64,000 nucleotides of DNA, from NCBI GenBank assembly GCA_037074705.1, contig CM073593.1, positions 21,580,001 to 21,644,000 on the forward strand, in the 5' to 3' direction. A program made the translations under genes and the position numbers. Numbering within the stretch: the first letter of the stretch is position 1; the number at the start of each line of letters is the position of its first letter. The DNA comes from Zhengitettix transpicula. Lineage: Eukaryota > Arthropoda > Insecta > Orthoptera > Tetrigidae. A model generated the notes under the pieces. That model was given only the letters and a program-made list of their open reading frames with translations. It did not search any database and had not been told where the DNA came from. Shown here piece by piece: positions 37,305 to 48,879 of this stretch.

Positions 37305-38130
37305 AGAGATTACAAATGTGCAATGAAATGTTTCATATAAATTGATTCTTTCATTATTAACGGCGTAACTTTCAGGCCAGAGCATTTTAAAGAACAGCAT
37401 TGTTTGGCGCGAGAATGCAGAGACGATATTGGTTGCTCAGAACTTTAGCAGAGATCGTAGACAGTCAGAAGGCAGTATCTTGTGAGAAAAACTTGTGTTC
37501 TGGGAGCATGTCCAAACGTAGGTGAATTCAGCAAAGTATAAGGTAAATGTATCAGCTTCTGTATTAAAGGGATTTTCCACAGCAATCTGAGTGCGCTGAT
37601 ACGTACGACAGCAAAGTAGAAATGCGCCTAAAGTGTTGGAAAGTGTGGCGATAATAGTGATATGGCCTGTCAATGAAAATATTGTGCTACAAAAATTTAA
37701 ATTAATCACATGTGCACAAACGAGAGCAGCTACGAACAAAAAGGTGTTTATTAAATCGTAAATTTTGTAAATCTTTACATAAATATCATTTACCGCCAGA
37801 TTTCTATAACTTCGACAGATTTCCATAGGTTTTTTTTGTATAAAATTTTGTTATTGTAAATTTAAAATCTTTTTTTTGCTTTTATAACTTGGTATAAATT
37901 CAAATCACTGTTTTTAATTGAGGCCCTATAAGCGCATCTGAAATTTAGATTCTCATGAAAGCTGAGGCATTTACTTCAAAACATGTAAATCAACATAAAA
38001 TAAAATTTGTCAATTAAATAATCTTTTCTTATCTCTTTAAAAATTTTGTTTTAATTTCAACGTTAACTTCCTACCTTTGTGTACTTTAATACGTGTTGTC
38101 ATTTTTATTATTAATAATTTGTGTATACCA
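37302..38130 (+). mobile_element. F2 element, copy 1
   Basis: It starts TTGTAGAGATTACAA, a 5-bp-arm hairpin, directly after the TA tract. The left half shares AATGAAAT, AGGCCAGAGCATT, AAGAACAGCATTGTTTGGCG with copy 3. The right half shares GAGGCCCTATAAGCG, GATTCTCATGAAAGCTGAGG and CAATTAAATAATCTTTT with copies 2 and 3. It ends TGTGTATACCACTATATA in a second TA tract. The 129-codon minus frame at 37437-37826 lies inside the repeat, is not matched by a conserved frame in copy 3, and is not counted as a gene. Confidence 0.65.
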
Positions 38131-38154
38131 CTATATATATATATATATATATAT
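38131..38154. repeat. (TA)n microsatellite joining F2 and F1 elements
   Basis: About 12 TA units separate the F2 right end from F1-E, so the two families are chained through one TA tract. Confidence 0.9.
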
Positions 38155-38905
38155 TTCACAAACAATCAAATTTAATAACTCTACTTCTCAGGGTCTTCAA
38201 CTGGGTTTGATAAGTAAGAACAATCAAAAAAATATAAATTAAATAATTAACAATTCAACCAAATTGAAACGAACGGAATACGAAATCTAACAAAATGAAA
38301 AGAAACGAGATCTGACTAATACCCTTTATTACCATTTACAGAATTTAATTATTTTGGTTTGTACTTACAACTGTCCTGCTGGTACCAGACTTATTTTTGG
38401 AGTTTGGGGACACAATTCACTAAAAATGCCATTAATCATTGATTCTACACTTGATCCAAGCACACGGCTGTAGTTCTTGTATTATTCCTCCGGTCAACAG
38501 TCGGACGTATTATTTCAATGCCTTTCTGCGGAAAATGTTATTTCGGAACGCCTGTGTATCTGAATATGGCGCTAAACTTTTTGTTTCAGCTTTGCAGGTT
38601 TTTTATAACTTGTCTCTCCGTCCAGACCTTTTTACTTATATTTTTAAAACATACAAGTCTCTCAGTTGAATTTCTATGCTTGGACCACGCTGTCCGTACT
38701 CTTAAATTCTGTTCCCTCTTTCTCGACCATAAGATTCGCCAGACTGCAACCAACTGAACTTCCGTACAAGGTACGCAGTTCACAACAAAGCTCGCCGACA
38801 AAGAGCCTGCCGTCATTGTCGTCTGTTGAAGAATTTGTTCCGCTAAACAATTCACCATAATTAAAGTCATTAATGGCCTCTTTAATTAGTATTACAATAT
38901 ATTCT
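38155..38905 (+). mobile_element. F1-E: left-truncated F1 element
   Basis: The left 300 or so bases of F1 are missing. The element begins near CTCAGGGTCTTCAACTGGGT, then TTGATAA, AGATCTGACTAATACCC, TTTACAGAATTT, CTTACAACTGTCCTGCTGGT, ACCAGAC, and AACAATTCACC. The right end ATTAATGGCC, TTTAATTAGTATTACAATAT matches F1-D closely. No long TA tract follows on the right. Confidence 0.65.
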
Positions 38906-38919
38906 GACTATTGAGACAC

Positions 38920-39125
38920 CTTTTAAATAAACAACAATCAGTTTGACGTCAGAAAAAATATATTTATTTATGGAAAATTAAACTACGTTTCGTCAGTAAA
39001 TTTCAGGTTGAAGATTAACAAAATTTTGATAGTCAGGTCTTTCTCGGCCACGGCAGTCAACGGACTTTATTCTGACTTCATATTGCCTGTTGTTTATTTA
39101 TAAATTTACCAAATCAGAGTATGAC
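38920..39125 (-). repeat. Class B dispersed repeat with decayed hammerhead-like end
   Basis: GACGTCAGAAAAAATATATT, ACTACGTTTCGTC and ACAAAATTTTGATAGTCAGG occur in the same order as in 60740-60950 (AAGTCAGAAAAATATTTATT, ACTACGTTTCGTC, ACAAAATTTTAATAGTCAGG). TGCCTGTTGTTTATTTATAA and GGCTGTTGTTTATTTATAAT close both copies. The GAAACGTAGT side of the motif is intact, but the CTGANGA side and stem II are damaged. Confidence 0.6.
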
Positions 39126-39510
39126 AACTGTATTCAATTCACTTTTCACTGCCTGATTATGATTATGATGACATTTTTCCCGTCCTGAACTACATATTCA
39201 ATAGAGAAGTTTTTTAAGGTTTCAACAATCAATAAATTCTTGACGTGTATTAGTTTAAATATTCTCATGCGTTTACACCTTACAGTTCGTTCATTTGTTA
39301 CATCAATAATTTGATTAATTTCATTCTCTTTGAAATTAATTCTATCAATTTCAATTAACATATAAATAAATTTTTTAAATTAAACTCAATGTCACGGGTA
39401 AAATTGCGAGATAGGGGACCAAATACAGTTGACCAACTATAGCAAGCTGCTACGTCACAGCCTACACTTTAATTCGGAAGTCGTCGCGTCCATAAAACAA
39501 CATATACTAA

Positions 39511-39511
<1 letters not shown>
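39126..39511. other. AT-rich intergenic DNA, nothing recognised
   Basis: No supported feature. Confidence 0.5.

Positions 39512-39547
<36 letters not shown>
39512..39547. repeat. (TA)n microsatellite
   Basis: An uninterrupted run of about 18 TA units. Neither F1 nor F2 end sequence is present beside it. Confidence 0.95.
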
Positions 39548-39549
<2 letters not shown>

Positions 39550-39919
39550 TTTCATGAGTCTGGTTAATTTCCTGATATTTTCTCATCTGTCGGTCCGGAG
39601 AATTCGTTTATTTTTCAATGATTCTATGAAGCTTAACTTCTGTTGCGCGTAATTTTTACGTGTCCAATTTTTTTTGTATAAACGACGTGAAACAGAACTA
39701 AGCCTAATGTTTCGAAATGCAATGTATCGAAAGTTTCTGCGAAAGGTAATTTCAAAGAATAATTTAGTTTCTATTGAATCGTTCGTTCGTACTGAATGAA
39801 GTGAAATTGTAATTCTGAAAAAAGACTAATTACAATTATTAATTGAAGAATAAGGAAAGCTTAACTTAGCATCAAGTCTAAGGCCATATAAAGATATTTA
39901 TTTTGAGTATGAGGAAAAA
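39548..39919. other. AT-rich intergenic DNA, nothing recognised
   Basis: No supported feature. Confidence 0.5.
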
Positions 39920-39985
39920 ATGTAGACCGGACCGGAAGGTTCTGGGTTCGATTGCCGGCCCGGTCGACATTTTTCTTCGTGCTTA
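39920..39985 (+). repeat. tRNA-derived SINE fragment
   Basis: GGTTCTGGGTTCGATTGCC holds a B-box (GGTTCGATTGC), and the following CGGCCCGGTCGACATTTTTC tail matches the tail after the B-box at 48463 (CGGTCCCGTCGAGATTTTTC). The A-box region is missing or degraded, and flanking GACCGG words suggest partial rearrangement. Confidence 0.55.
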
Positions 39986-39989
39986 AAAA

Positions 39990-40725
39990 TATTTATTCTT
40001 CCATTACTAAATAAATATGTCTGACACTGCTTTAACATACTCAATATTTTAATGTAGGAATCATTGATTCTATTTGCATCTGGTAAGTAGTTTCTCAACA
40101 AGATAAATATCACTTTCTACTTTTTAAAAATGTAAGCAGTTGGTTAAGATCACCGTGTTACAATAACCGGCTCATTATTGTGTGGATTTTCAAAACTGAA
40201 ATACTCGGATATTCTATATATAGTACAATTTATGGCCAATTTCAATCAACTTATTTATCAAATTAAAAAATAACATTTCGGTACGTTTTTGTACATTTTT
40301 CAGGTCTTTTATAATTTCCACGACCGCATTAGGGCGTTAAGAAGTGTCTCGGATGAACTTTAAAAATTTATAGAAATTTTTAAATATGGTGTCAAATAAC
40401 TTTTAACATTTAGATGTAATTAGAACTTCTGTATCGAAACGTTTTTTAATTTAATAAATAAATTGTCTGAAATTGGCCATAAACTGCACTACATATTTTA
40501 TATAAAACAGAAAATTATGTCTGGTGTTCACGTCAGAGAGTACGTAAACAATTTCAAGGTTTTAATAGAATTTTAAACTAACTCAAAACAGCAAACATGA
40601 TCCAAAAAATTATAAAAAATAAAATATATTCCTAATGTACCTAATTTTGAAGCCAGAAACTCAATAAATCAATTTTAGCGGGCTGTAAAACGTTTTGCAA
40701 GTCTGTTGGAAGACTGATATATTTG
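39990..40725. other. AT-rich intergenic DNA, nothing recognised
   Basis: No supported feature. Confidence 0.5.
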
Positions 40726-40729
40726 TAGA

Positions 40730-41040
40730 TTCTGTTTCTATGGTAGCAGCCACGCCTCCACAGCTCCGTACGGCCTATCAGCAGCCTTCCTCAGTTCTCA
40801 CGCTTTTGTGCCCATCTCATCAATCCCCATCTCTTCACGAGCATTATTCTCGGCGCGTCTACTTTTTACACGTCGATCCCTCCTTTCGCCTTCCTGTCCG
40901 CCCCTCTCCGCCACTTATACATACAGCCCAAGGAGCCTTAACTACTTTTCGATTTTCCGATTTCTCATTATCTTTTTCGTATCTTGGGAGGCTTTCGTCA
41001 GTCGGTTTAGAGGTATTTTTCTTTCCGGTGAAACGCTGAA
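40730..41040. other. Pyrimidine-rich low-AT island
   Basis: It is rich in TCCTCAG and CTCATCAATCCCC type words. A 114-codon plus frame at 40695-41039 and an overlapping 96-codon frame both arise from the low purine content and show no domain. Confidence 0.3.
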
Positions 41041-41713
41041 TCTTATGTGGTTTACGAAGTCAACTTCAAAAAGGAGTACGGCTATCTCTATATATTAAGT
41101 AATACGTAATTCCAAAATAATTACATATGTGACTGGCTATTAAACAAATCGTAAAAAATAAAAGACAGTTTCGTAATAAAACCTTCTTGAATTTGAATAT
41201 CTATACGGATGAAGAAATAACTTATATAAGCTGTAATAGAACTATAACGGTTTCTATACAAGGGAAAAAATGTAAATTTAGTACTTAAAACGTCAGCGTA
41301 TTTGTATCCATGGAAATATATTAAAAGCGGTTGGATATTAAGAAACCGTTTGAATACAAAATACAAAGATGGTACATATTAAAATTATTTTCCAAATGAT
41401 GCTTCAAGACGAAAAGTTGGCTTTATTCAATGTCACGCTTTTCTATAATTCTCATAGTTTGTGACATAGTTTGAGTATTTTTTTCTTAATTTTTTATCTG
41501 GTGAGCGTAAATAAATACTCTAATATATGGCATAAAAAGGGTGGAGCATATTGAAGTTAAATCCGGTTGGTTCCTGAGTCATTTTTAGGTTAAATACTTT
41601 TCGAAGACAGTTTAACAATACAGTTTAGGTTAATCATGTAAATATTACTTATGAATGTAATATGTTTCATAACTTTGTAGATATATGTCACCGGCTAGTA
41701 GCGAAATAATATA
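41041..41713. other. AT-rich intergenic DNA, nothing recognised
   Basis: No supported feature. An 81-codon minus frame has no domain. Confidence 0.5.
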
Positions 41714-42201
41714 TATATAAATAAATTGTAGAGATCTACAATGGGTTATGTTCATTTTATTTCAATTTTTCTTTGATATTCTTGTTGGCGTAATTTGAGA
41801 GGTCAGAGCATTGTAAAGAAGTCAATGTGGCGCAAGAATGCAAGTATGTAAATTCTTCATATAAAATATTGTTATTGTCAATTAAATTCGTATTTTTTAT
41901 TTTCTAACTTTGGTGAAAATTGCAAATCACTATCTTTAAAAGAGGGCCTGTAAGCGGCCCTGGAGTTTTTGATTCTCATTAAAGCTGAGGCATGTAACAA
42001 AAACATAAATGTACAAAATTCAATGTAAAATCAAAATTGTAAATTAAATAATCTTTTGTTAATTTTGGTTTAATTTCAGGGTAATATCCTATAAACTTTC
42101 TTCCTTTATTTTATTTAATAGTGTATACTACATAATTTGTCTCCAACGAGTGGGCACTTTGTTAACTTCTCTAATAATTTCCTTCTTATATTTTGGATAT
42201 T

Positions 42202-42204
<3 letters not shown>
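41714..42204 (+). mobile_element. F2 element, copy 2 (internally deleted)
   Basis: The left end has TTGTAGAGATCTACAA, a perfect 7-bp-arm hairpin. AGGTCAGAGCATTGTAAAGA and GTGGCGCAAGAATGC follow. After a deletion relative to the other copies it continues with GAGGGCCTGTAAGCGGCCC, GATTCTCATTAAAGCTGAGG and AAATTAAATAATCTTTTG. The right end GTATACTACATAATTTGTCT, CCAAC matches the minus-strand copy 3. It finishes GATATTACAATATAT at a long TA tract, the same terminal word as F1. Confidence 0.65.

Positions 42205-42259
<55 letters not shown>
42205..42259. repeat. (TA)n microsatellite at right edge of F2 copy 2
   Basis: An uninterrupted run of about 27 TA units. A shorter run of about 8 units lies at 42334-42350. 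The opposed frames over this tract encode only IY repeats. Confidence 0.95.
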
Positions 42260-42263
<4 letters not shown>

Positions 42264-44340
42264 TACTTCTTATGCTGCAAGACGTATCTGAAAGTTCCTG
42301 TATACTTTCTTCCCATCTTCTTCTACAATTCATACATATATATATATATAAATTTAGTCTGAACAAAAGAGTGAAACTACAAGGTATATGGAACACAAAA
42401 TACGAAAAAGAATGTTTCTGGTGCGTTCTATTTAATTCAAGCGTAAAATATGAAGTTTAAAGTTGTTATAGTAGTATCTATAGCTGTTGAAATTTTCGGA
42501 CAATCCATGGTGAATGCAAATTTTAAAAAAAAACTTTGCTCAGAAAACGCTTATTATAACAATATAATTAATGCAATTGGAACTTAGTTTAGTCGGGAAT
42601 TTGAGGTTTATTATAATCCAAAAATTTCTTCAAATATGTTGAATATTTTGATAAATGTTACTGTAAATTTCCAATTATTGTTTCCAAAATTGTTTAATAT
42701 TATATAAGAATTTTTAATATAACGTACTTTCAGACTAATTGCAATCTAAAAAATCTCGATATAATTGTGTAATGAGTCTGATAAATGTCAATATTAAAAA
42801 TAATCTATACCGTGTAATATATATCGGAATTTATATACCTGAATCCTGTTGAACGGTTCTAGTAGGCTGTCTCCCATGCTTAATAAAATACGAATCGATC
42901 TATACTGTTGGCGTTATGATATTTACGTGTATTTTGACAACTCTCATTAACCGGTATTTGATGTTGCTGTCGTACCTACCCTGGTAGCATCCATATAAGG
43001 TTTGTGAAAGTTTTAAGAAATCGGCAACTTTATTGCACACTGCATCGTATTTCATAAGGTACTAATTACAATAACTTCTCCTTTCCAGTGGGTGAAAATA
43101 TGGAGTGGTGAAACAAACGCCAATAAACTTGTAGTGATGATGCGAGAATGAAAATCAAGGATCTTTCGCAAAGTCGACAAAAGTCATTGTGAGCTGTCAA
43201 AAGTTTGTTTCGACGATAGTATTGAAGAGATTTCTTCAATTCAGTTATTCTACAATTCTAGAAACCAAATGATAGTTTAGTCACAGTTGCTATGAAAATG
43301 TATAACAGATCACGATAGATAATATAAGAAAATGTAGGAGTAGTTAATTACGTGTTGTGTCAAACAAAAATATAAAAATGTAATACAGATACAAAATTAA
43401 GGTTGTATTTAGAAGATATAATTTTAGATAATTAGTAATCGATTAAATAACAATATTACAAAGTACGCGTGCATAAGAACATCATGACTTCTCATTTCAA
43501 ACCCTTTAGCTAATGGAGCCTCCACAATTTTTTATCTTTTTTCCTATTTTGTAGTATATAGAACCTGTTTCAGAAATACATTTATCACAAGACATCCTAC
43601 CACCATAATTTTATGTGTAACGATTTATAACGGAGGAAGTGCTAAATTTTAGATGTATTAGATTTCGGCCATAAATACATTTCTGACAGACATAATATTT
43701 CTTTAGCGATACATTACTATTTTTATTAATAAGTTTGAATATTAGATAGGCTGCGTGGATGCCTAACTTTCGATGAATTTGGAATTGCAATTGTTCATCC
43801 GGCATTACTGATTTCACCGTACGGCAGACTGGACTCAGATCAACTTGATGTTTATGGTTGTTGGCTGTCATTTCTGCGCGTCACCGGTGACAGGAGATCA
43901 AAGTGTGATGCCACATGGGCAGCAGATTTTTTTTAGGTTTCTGTGATGTGTAATACTGCCGTCATATAGTTTCCTTATCGTTTACAGACACTATTGTAAT
44001 ATTTTTTCAACCACAGACCCACTGTACTTTTAGATTTATTACAAACGTTATAAAAATTAAATTGGTTCTTCTGATAAATGCTTAATAAATTTAAATTTTT
44101 TTATTATAATTTTTTTTACTGATTGGACCTGCAACTGAAAATTATAGTAAGTGAGCCGGTGAAGTTGCGAAGTAAATAAAGAAACAGGACATTAGTAAAA
44201 ATTAGTCATTCAGAAATAAATTGAGAAAAATGTAATATCACAACGTTTTTACCTAAAATTAGTAAATTGGAGAAATATTAATTTGGAATATGTAAATCTT
44301 AAATTTAATGAAAATGCATGTTGTGTTGATTTATATAATT
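42260..44340. other. AT-rich intergenic DNA, no gene supported
   Basis: An 86-codon minus frame (43611-43871) shows no domain. A slightly richer patch lies at 43740-43930. Nothing else was recognised. Confidence 0.5.
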
Positions 44341-44445
44341 TTACACCATAAATTAGTGATAAAGTCCTGATATAAGGACGAAACGATTTGAAATTATATT
44401 TTATTAATTTCTCTATCAATAAATACCCGTGCAGTTGTCAGAATT
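44341..44445 (+). repeat. Class B hammerhead-like repeat, decayed
   Basis: AGTGATAAAGTCC, a loop, AGGAC and GAAACGATTTG lie at 44355-44385. The stem II GTCC/GGAC hairpin is intact, but the first core word has changed from CTGATGA. Downstream TTATTAATTTCTCTATCAAT, AAATACC parallels GTTAATTAATAAACC after the motif at 34606. Confidence 0.5.
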
Positions 44446-44879
44446 TTTTTGAACATGTACAATCGAAGACTGCGTATGGTAAGCGCATTAGCGACATTTA
44501 ATTGTGTGTTTTTAGAATAAAAAATTGATCTAGATAACTATAATCACTGAAATTTTTTTGAAACTTAAATGAGAACAGTTTCGACCTACCTGTATGTCTC
44601 AATGACGTGAATAAGATGAATTGTGGATATAAGGCATTTTTGAGAAGCAAAGATACGTATTTGTTTTTGTATTTTTAGATCTCATATTCGCATTATAGTC
44701 TCAGTTATCTCATTATCTTGAATAATAAATACATACAGGCAAAAAGTAAGAGTTAAGTTTCAAAAATATTTTCAGTAATTCTAGTCGGAAATCTTATTAA
44801 CTTTTTTTTTTAAAAAAAATATTAACACTCGTACGTTAAATATAATATCACATCGGACAATCCAGTTTGATACAATTCG
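44446..44879. other. AT-rich intergenic DNA, nothing recognised
   Basis: No supported feature. Confidence 0.5.
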
Positions 44880-45265
44880 CTTCACAAGAGAAAACCCATG
44901 TCCGGGGGATTGTCACTAATAGAGACGCGACCCTTGTTATGGCTCGTTGCCTTGCGAAGGGGCGGAGTTTTATCTAAATTCTGCCGGTTAGCTTCATATG
45001 CCGTTGTTAACTCGTCGTTTAGCGGACTTTAATGAATATTAAAGTGATTACTCACGTAGATTAACTGCGTGCACGACACAGCGCTGTGATATCATCTCCG
45101 AAATGCCGCCGACGCCCAACAGTCCCAGACGGCGAAGTCGACTGCTTAATTGGCATCGCTACCAGCGAATAGCGCACAGGACAGCCGATCGCCATCAAAT
45201 AATTACGAGGTATCCTAACGCCCACCTGCCGTAGCTCTACCGGAACAGTCGTCATCTTACACTTC
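44880..45265. other. Low-AT unique-looking island, possible regulatory DNA
   Basis: Mixed sequence with many CG words (AGAGACGCGACCC, GAAGGGGCGGAG, GCCGCCGACGCCC) and embedded TAAT-type words (TTTAATGAATATTAAAG). Only a 64-codon minus frame is present, with no domain. There is no related copy in the window. Confidence 0.35.
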
Positions 45266-46320
45266 GATTAGAGGCTAATGTTGAAAGACAAAATCTACTC
45301 TGATAAGTCTTAAAATTACCAACAACACGTACGGTTCAGCTCGGTTTCCTGGTAATATTTCCGTCGCTTTTAACCCAAAATGGGGAAGAAACGAAATAAA
45401 AATTCAAGCTGCGTCTAGTACATCATAAGGTCTTGTAACATTCCTTTGAAAATTTTTGGATTCTATATAATAAATAGTTCGCTAGATTCCGCCCATTTAT
45501 ACATACACAGCGATGACCATCGATTTCTAGTAGTTCTTGGATTTTGTATACTTTGTTAAATGGGCAGATATAGGCTGTTTGGACTAGACTCACTCAGCTC
45601 TCTTTCCTTCTGAGTCAGCAGTTCGTAACTGCATCCAGCGGTACGGTTAGGTGCTGATGTATTGCTCAAACCGAAATCTCTGACTAAGAATTAGAGGTGC
45701 AAAAGTCGTAGAGCTTCCTTGGGACTAAACGGTTTGTAAAACTAAATCCTCACTTTCAATTCACAATATACGGATTCAAAAAAGAAACTAATGACCCTTG
45801 TGTGGCGCCAAACTCCTACGTTAAATTTTACAATCTGTGTTAGAGTGACAAAAATGGTGAAAAGTGAAAGGAGGTTCTTATCCGACGTTTGATTTAAGTT
45901 TTTTCAGTAGTTGTTTCCTGGATGTAGTCTGTTTCCCTTTATCGAGTACCGCGGGCGAAAGGTACAAGATACTTAAAATCAAATGCAAATCGTAAATCCT
46001 ATGGCTATTTCACGGCAAGATGAAGAAAACAAACTCGAGGGTAAAAGAGAGAATATTTATGGATGACGTTTTTCCGGGGTGGGAGAACGTCATATAAATA
46101 AGAGAGAAATTTCTATGATTAAATTATACCTATTCGACATGTTTCTATGTGAGTATTGTTTTTCTTACACATATAATAATAGTAAAACAACAATAGAGTA
46201 CTGGAGACAGAGTTACAGAAATGAGGACTTAGCCACTAGACGACCATCGAAGCAATTGACGCCGCTTGCTATTTCCTAAACGCACCAGAAAATATTCCGC
46301 AAGAATGCCGAGGTTATGTA
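45266..46320. other. Intergenic DNA, no gene supported
   Basis: Mixed to AT-rich sequence without a recognisable element. Confidence 0.45.
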
Positions 46321-46321
46321 A

Positions 46322-46349
46322 GCCCCCCCCCCTCCCACACACACACACA
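46322..46349. repeat. Simple repeat, poly-C followed by (CA)n
   Basis: A run of ten C bases, TCCC, then about seven CA units. Confidence 0.9.
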
Positions 46350-48394
46350 GTTTTTTGTTGCAATTTAACTTCGTTCAAAATGAATTCAAATGACGTTTTG
46401 GGCCGATGCTGATGCCCTGAAATAGAGTTAGATATTTTATTTGGTATCTTAGAAAGGGGGTGTTCGCACTTTCTGAATTAAAGGAAATTTATTTAGATAA
46501 AAGACTTGTTAATCGAAGTGTAATTAAAAAATGTAGCATCATTTGTAAATTAACAATTTGGGCTTTTTTATATTTGAAGAATCATTACTAGCACAATTAT
46601 CACAACAGTTTGTGCATATCAATGCTTACAACTTAGTGAAACACATATCCATTTATACTTTAATAACTTTGAAGCAGAATGTGATGATTAATTAATCTGT
46701 AACGGTGAACGAACTTTATGAAAATGATTGATATGCGACTCTGAAAGTATTTCACCAACTCAAAATATAAAATTTTCACCACTTTGCATTTTATGCGTGC
46801 GAGGAGGAAATGTTTAGTTATTAACGAGACCGTTCCACTGTCGGCGCCAAGAATGGAGGAGCCTGAACAGAAAATATTCGCTCTGCACAGAGCAGGAAGC
46901 GCGCGGCTCATTGTCATATTTTTAAAACCCTGGAGCGTCGTCGCATTGTTCCTATTTCCATCTCTCGCCTCCTCATATTTGTTTCCGAGGCAGGGCAGCA
47001 GGAATAGCTTTCTCGTGAAACACGGAGCAGGGTGACAGCAAGACACAACATCTCTAGCGCTCTGGGTGGCGGGAATGACAACATTCTCGGGGGATTTCTG
47101 ACTCACTGCTCAGACCCTTAGCTGCAATGAACCCTTATTTCACAAACAACGGAAAGTTTATGGTACCTGTCGTATATATACGATGTATAAATCGTTGCTC
47201 TAGATTTACTATGACTCTGTTCTAACAGTGACGCTACCGCTAAATTGAAACCAAATTTGCTCATCTATTTATTGACAATTATGTGTATAGTTCATATTGT
47301 GCGTATCTAAGGGAGCAACGGTTAGAGTATATATGGAGGGTTTTATGGCAGTGACCGTACTGTCCATATATATCTAGAATAATTGTCTTATGTACGATAA
47401 ATTTATCATCAGTAAATATTTCTCCAGATTTGGACTTGAAAAGTATGGTCTTATTAATCAGGCTGTATACTACAATACTATAGGTACAGCCACCCCATCA
47501 AATTATCTACATTCGCTCGATTACAAAAAAATATATATTTATTGTGTAAAGAAATATTAAGAGAGTACATTACAATAATTTTTAAAATCCCTACCTTTGA
47601 AAGTACTTCGAATTCAAACGATTTATACAGTACAGTAAAGAACCCGCGTGAAGCGTGCAAATGACCACAATAATATATCAAAATAAACTTACGGGCAATT
47701 GTGACATTTGTGACTCTAACACATCTAATCTGATCTAATAAATAAAACAAAGTGCTTGTGTGTATGTCCCGCATACAAATCAACACCCGTGGAGAAAATT
47801 TCGCCAAATTTCGTACACGTGTTCCATGCGAAAAAAAAACACTTTGGTTTAAGACACGTCACAGGGTCAGGGGTGGACATTTTCAAACGTGCTCAAACGA
47901 CCAACATTTGCGAGTGATAAATATTTCTCGAGGTCAAAGGGATTGATAGTATTTTTTAACGATCTTTTCTGTGTATAATTTCAACCGCTTTCGGCAAGGG
48001 GAAGGAAGTACCCTTAAAGGTGGGAGTGGAGGGGCGTTACAAGAAAATAACGCGAATACAACCGACATCAAATCCGGGGTTATGGATGTCGCTGAGTTTC
48101 ATTACAACAGTCCTGGCAACGTCGGGTAGCCAGATAATTAATAAAAAAGAAAGGCATACTTTAGAGACAATTTTATTTAACACAATATTATTGTACCCAA
48201 ATCGTTGTATTTGACAAAATATTAAACGTATTGTACGTATATTACGAACTTTTAACATTGAATAATAATTTCTTGGCCGCTAATAACGGTTTACCATAAT
48301 TGAAGAGATCTTAAATAAAGTAAATAAAAAATGTTCATTGGAATAGCAATTCGCAAGAATGCGAAATAGTAAATTGTATTGGCGAGACAGGTGA
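46350..48394. other. Intergenic DNA, no gene supported
   Basis: The longest frame here is 148 codons on the minus strand (46660-47106), overlapped by an 83-codon plus frame. It has no domain, no signal peptide and an abrupt change in composition halfway, so I do not call it. The 46820-47100 part is a low-AT patch. Confidence 0.4.
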
Positions 48395-48500
48395 CAGGTC
48401 TATACAATGGATAGACAACGGAAGTCGACGAGGATCACTCATCGGTACTCATCGGTGATTCTGGGTTCGATTCCCGGTCCCGTCGAGATTTTTCTATTCT
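48395..48500 (+). repeat. tRNA-derived SINE fragment
   Basis: A strong B-box, GGTTCGATTCCC (48464-48475), is followed by CGGTCCCGTCGAGATTTTTC, the tail shared with 39920-39985. Upstream, GTCGACGAGGATCACTCATC recalls the head at 50525. A 10-bp duplication (TACTCATCGG) lies between head and B-box, stretching the A-to-B spacing. This argues against a working tRNA gene. Confidence 0.6.
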
Positions 48501-48879
48501 AATCTGTTTAATTCACTTTCATAACAATTAGAGATGAGCTTCACTGATTCCTTCTGTCATTGAATTTAAATTATATAGATAATAAAAGCCTAGAAGGATA
48601 TTATTTCAAGTAAAATTACGAACGTCTGTTTAGTGTACGAAATATGCGTCCAACAATTTCTTAAGCAGAAGCGACTTAGGTTTAGTGTTTGAATGAAGAA
48701 CGTGGTACAGCTTAAGTCTAACTACAAACGCGTGACAGACTCAAGGCATTCCTGAAAGATCAAATAAAAGATCCAAGAGTAAAACAAACCTTCAAAATGA
48801 AAATATAATGCTGATGATATCAGTGAGAAGTGTGCTTATATTCCCGATGAATTGATAAATCTTTTTCATAATGATAGCG
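48501..48879. other. AT-rich intergenic DNA, nothing recognised
   Basis: No supported feature. Confidence 0.5.

Noticed and set aside
37437..37826. 129-codon minus-strand frame
   Set aside because: It lies inside F2 copy 1, and the matching part of copy 3 does not keep the frame.
40695..41039. 114-codon plus-strand frame
   Set aside because: Low-purine composition keeps several frames open at once, and there is no domain.
42115..42460. Opposed frames rich in Ile-Tyr repeats
   Set aside because: They are translations of a TA microsatellite.
46660..47106. 148-codon minus-strand open frame
   Set aside because: No recognisable domain. Composition changes halfway, and an opposed 83-codon frame overlaps it.
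48395..48490. Possible functional tRNA gene (good B-box)
   Set aside because: A-box spacing is disturbed by a 10-bp duplication, no cloverleaf could be closed by eye, and the tail is shared with another SINE fragment.
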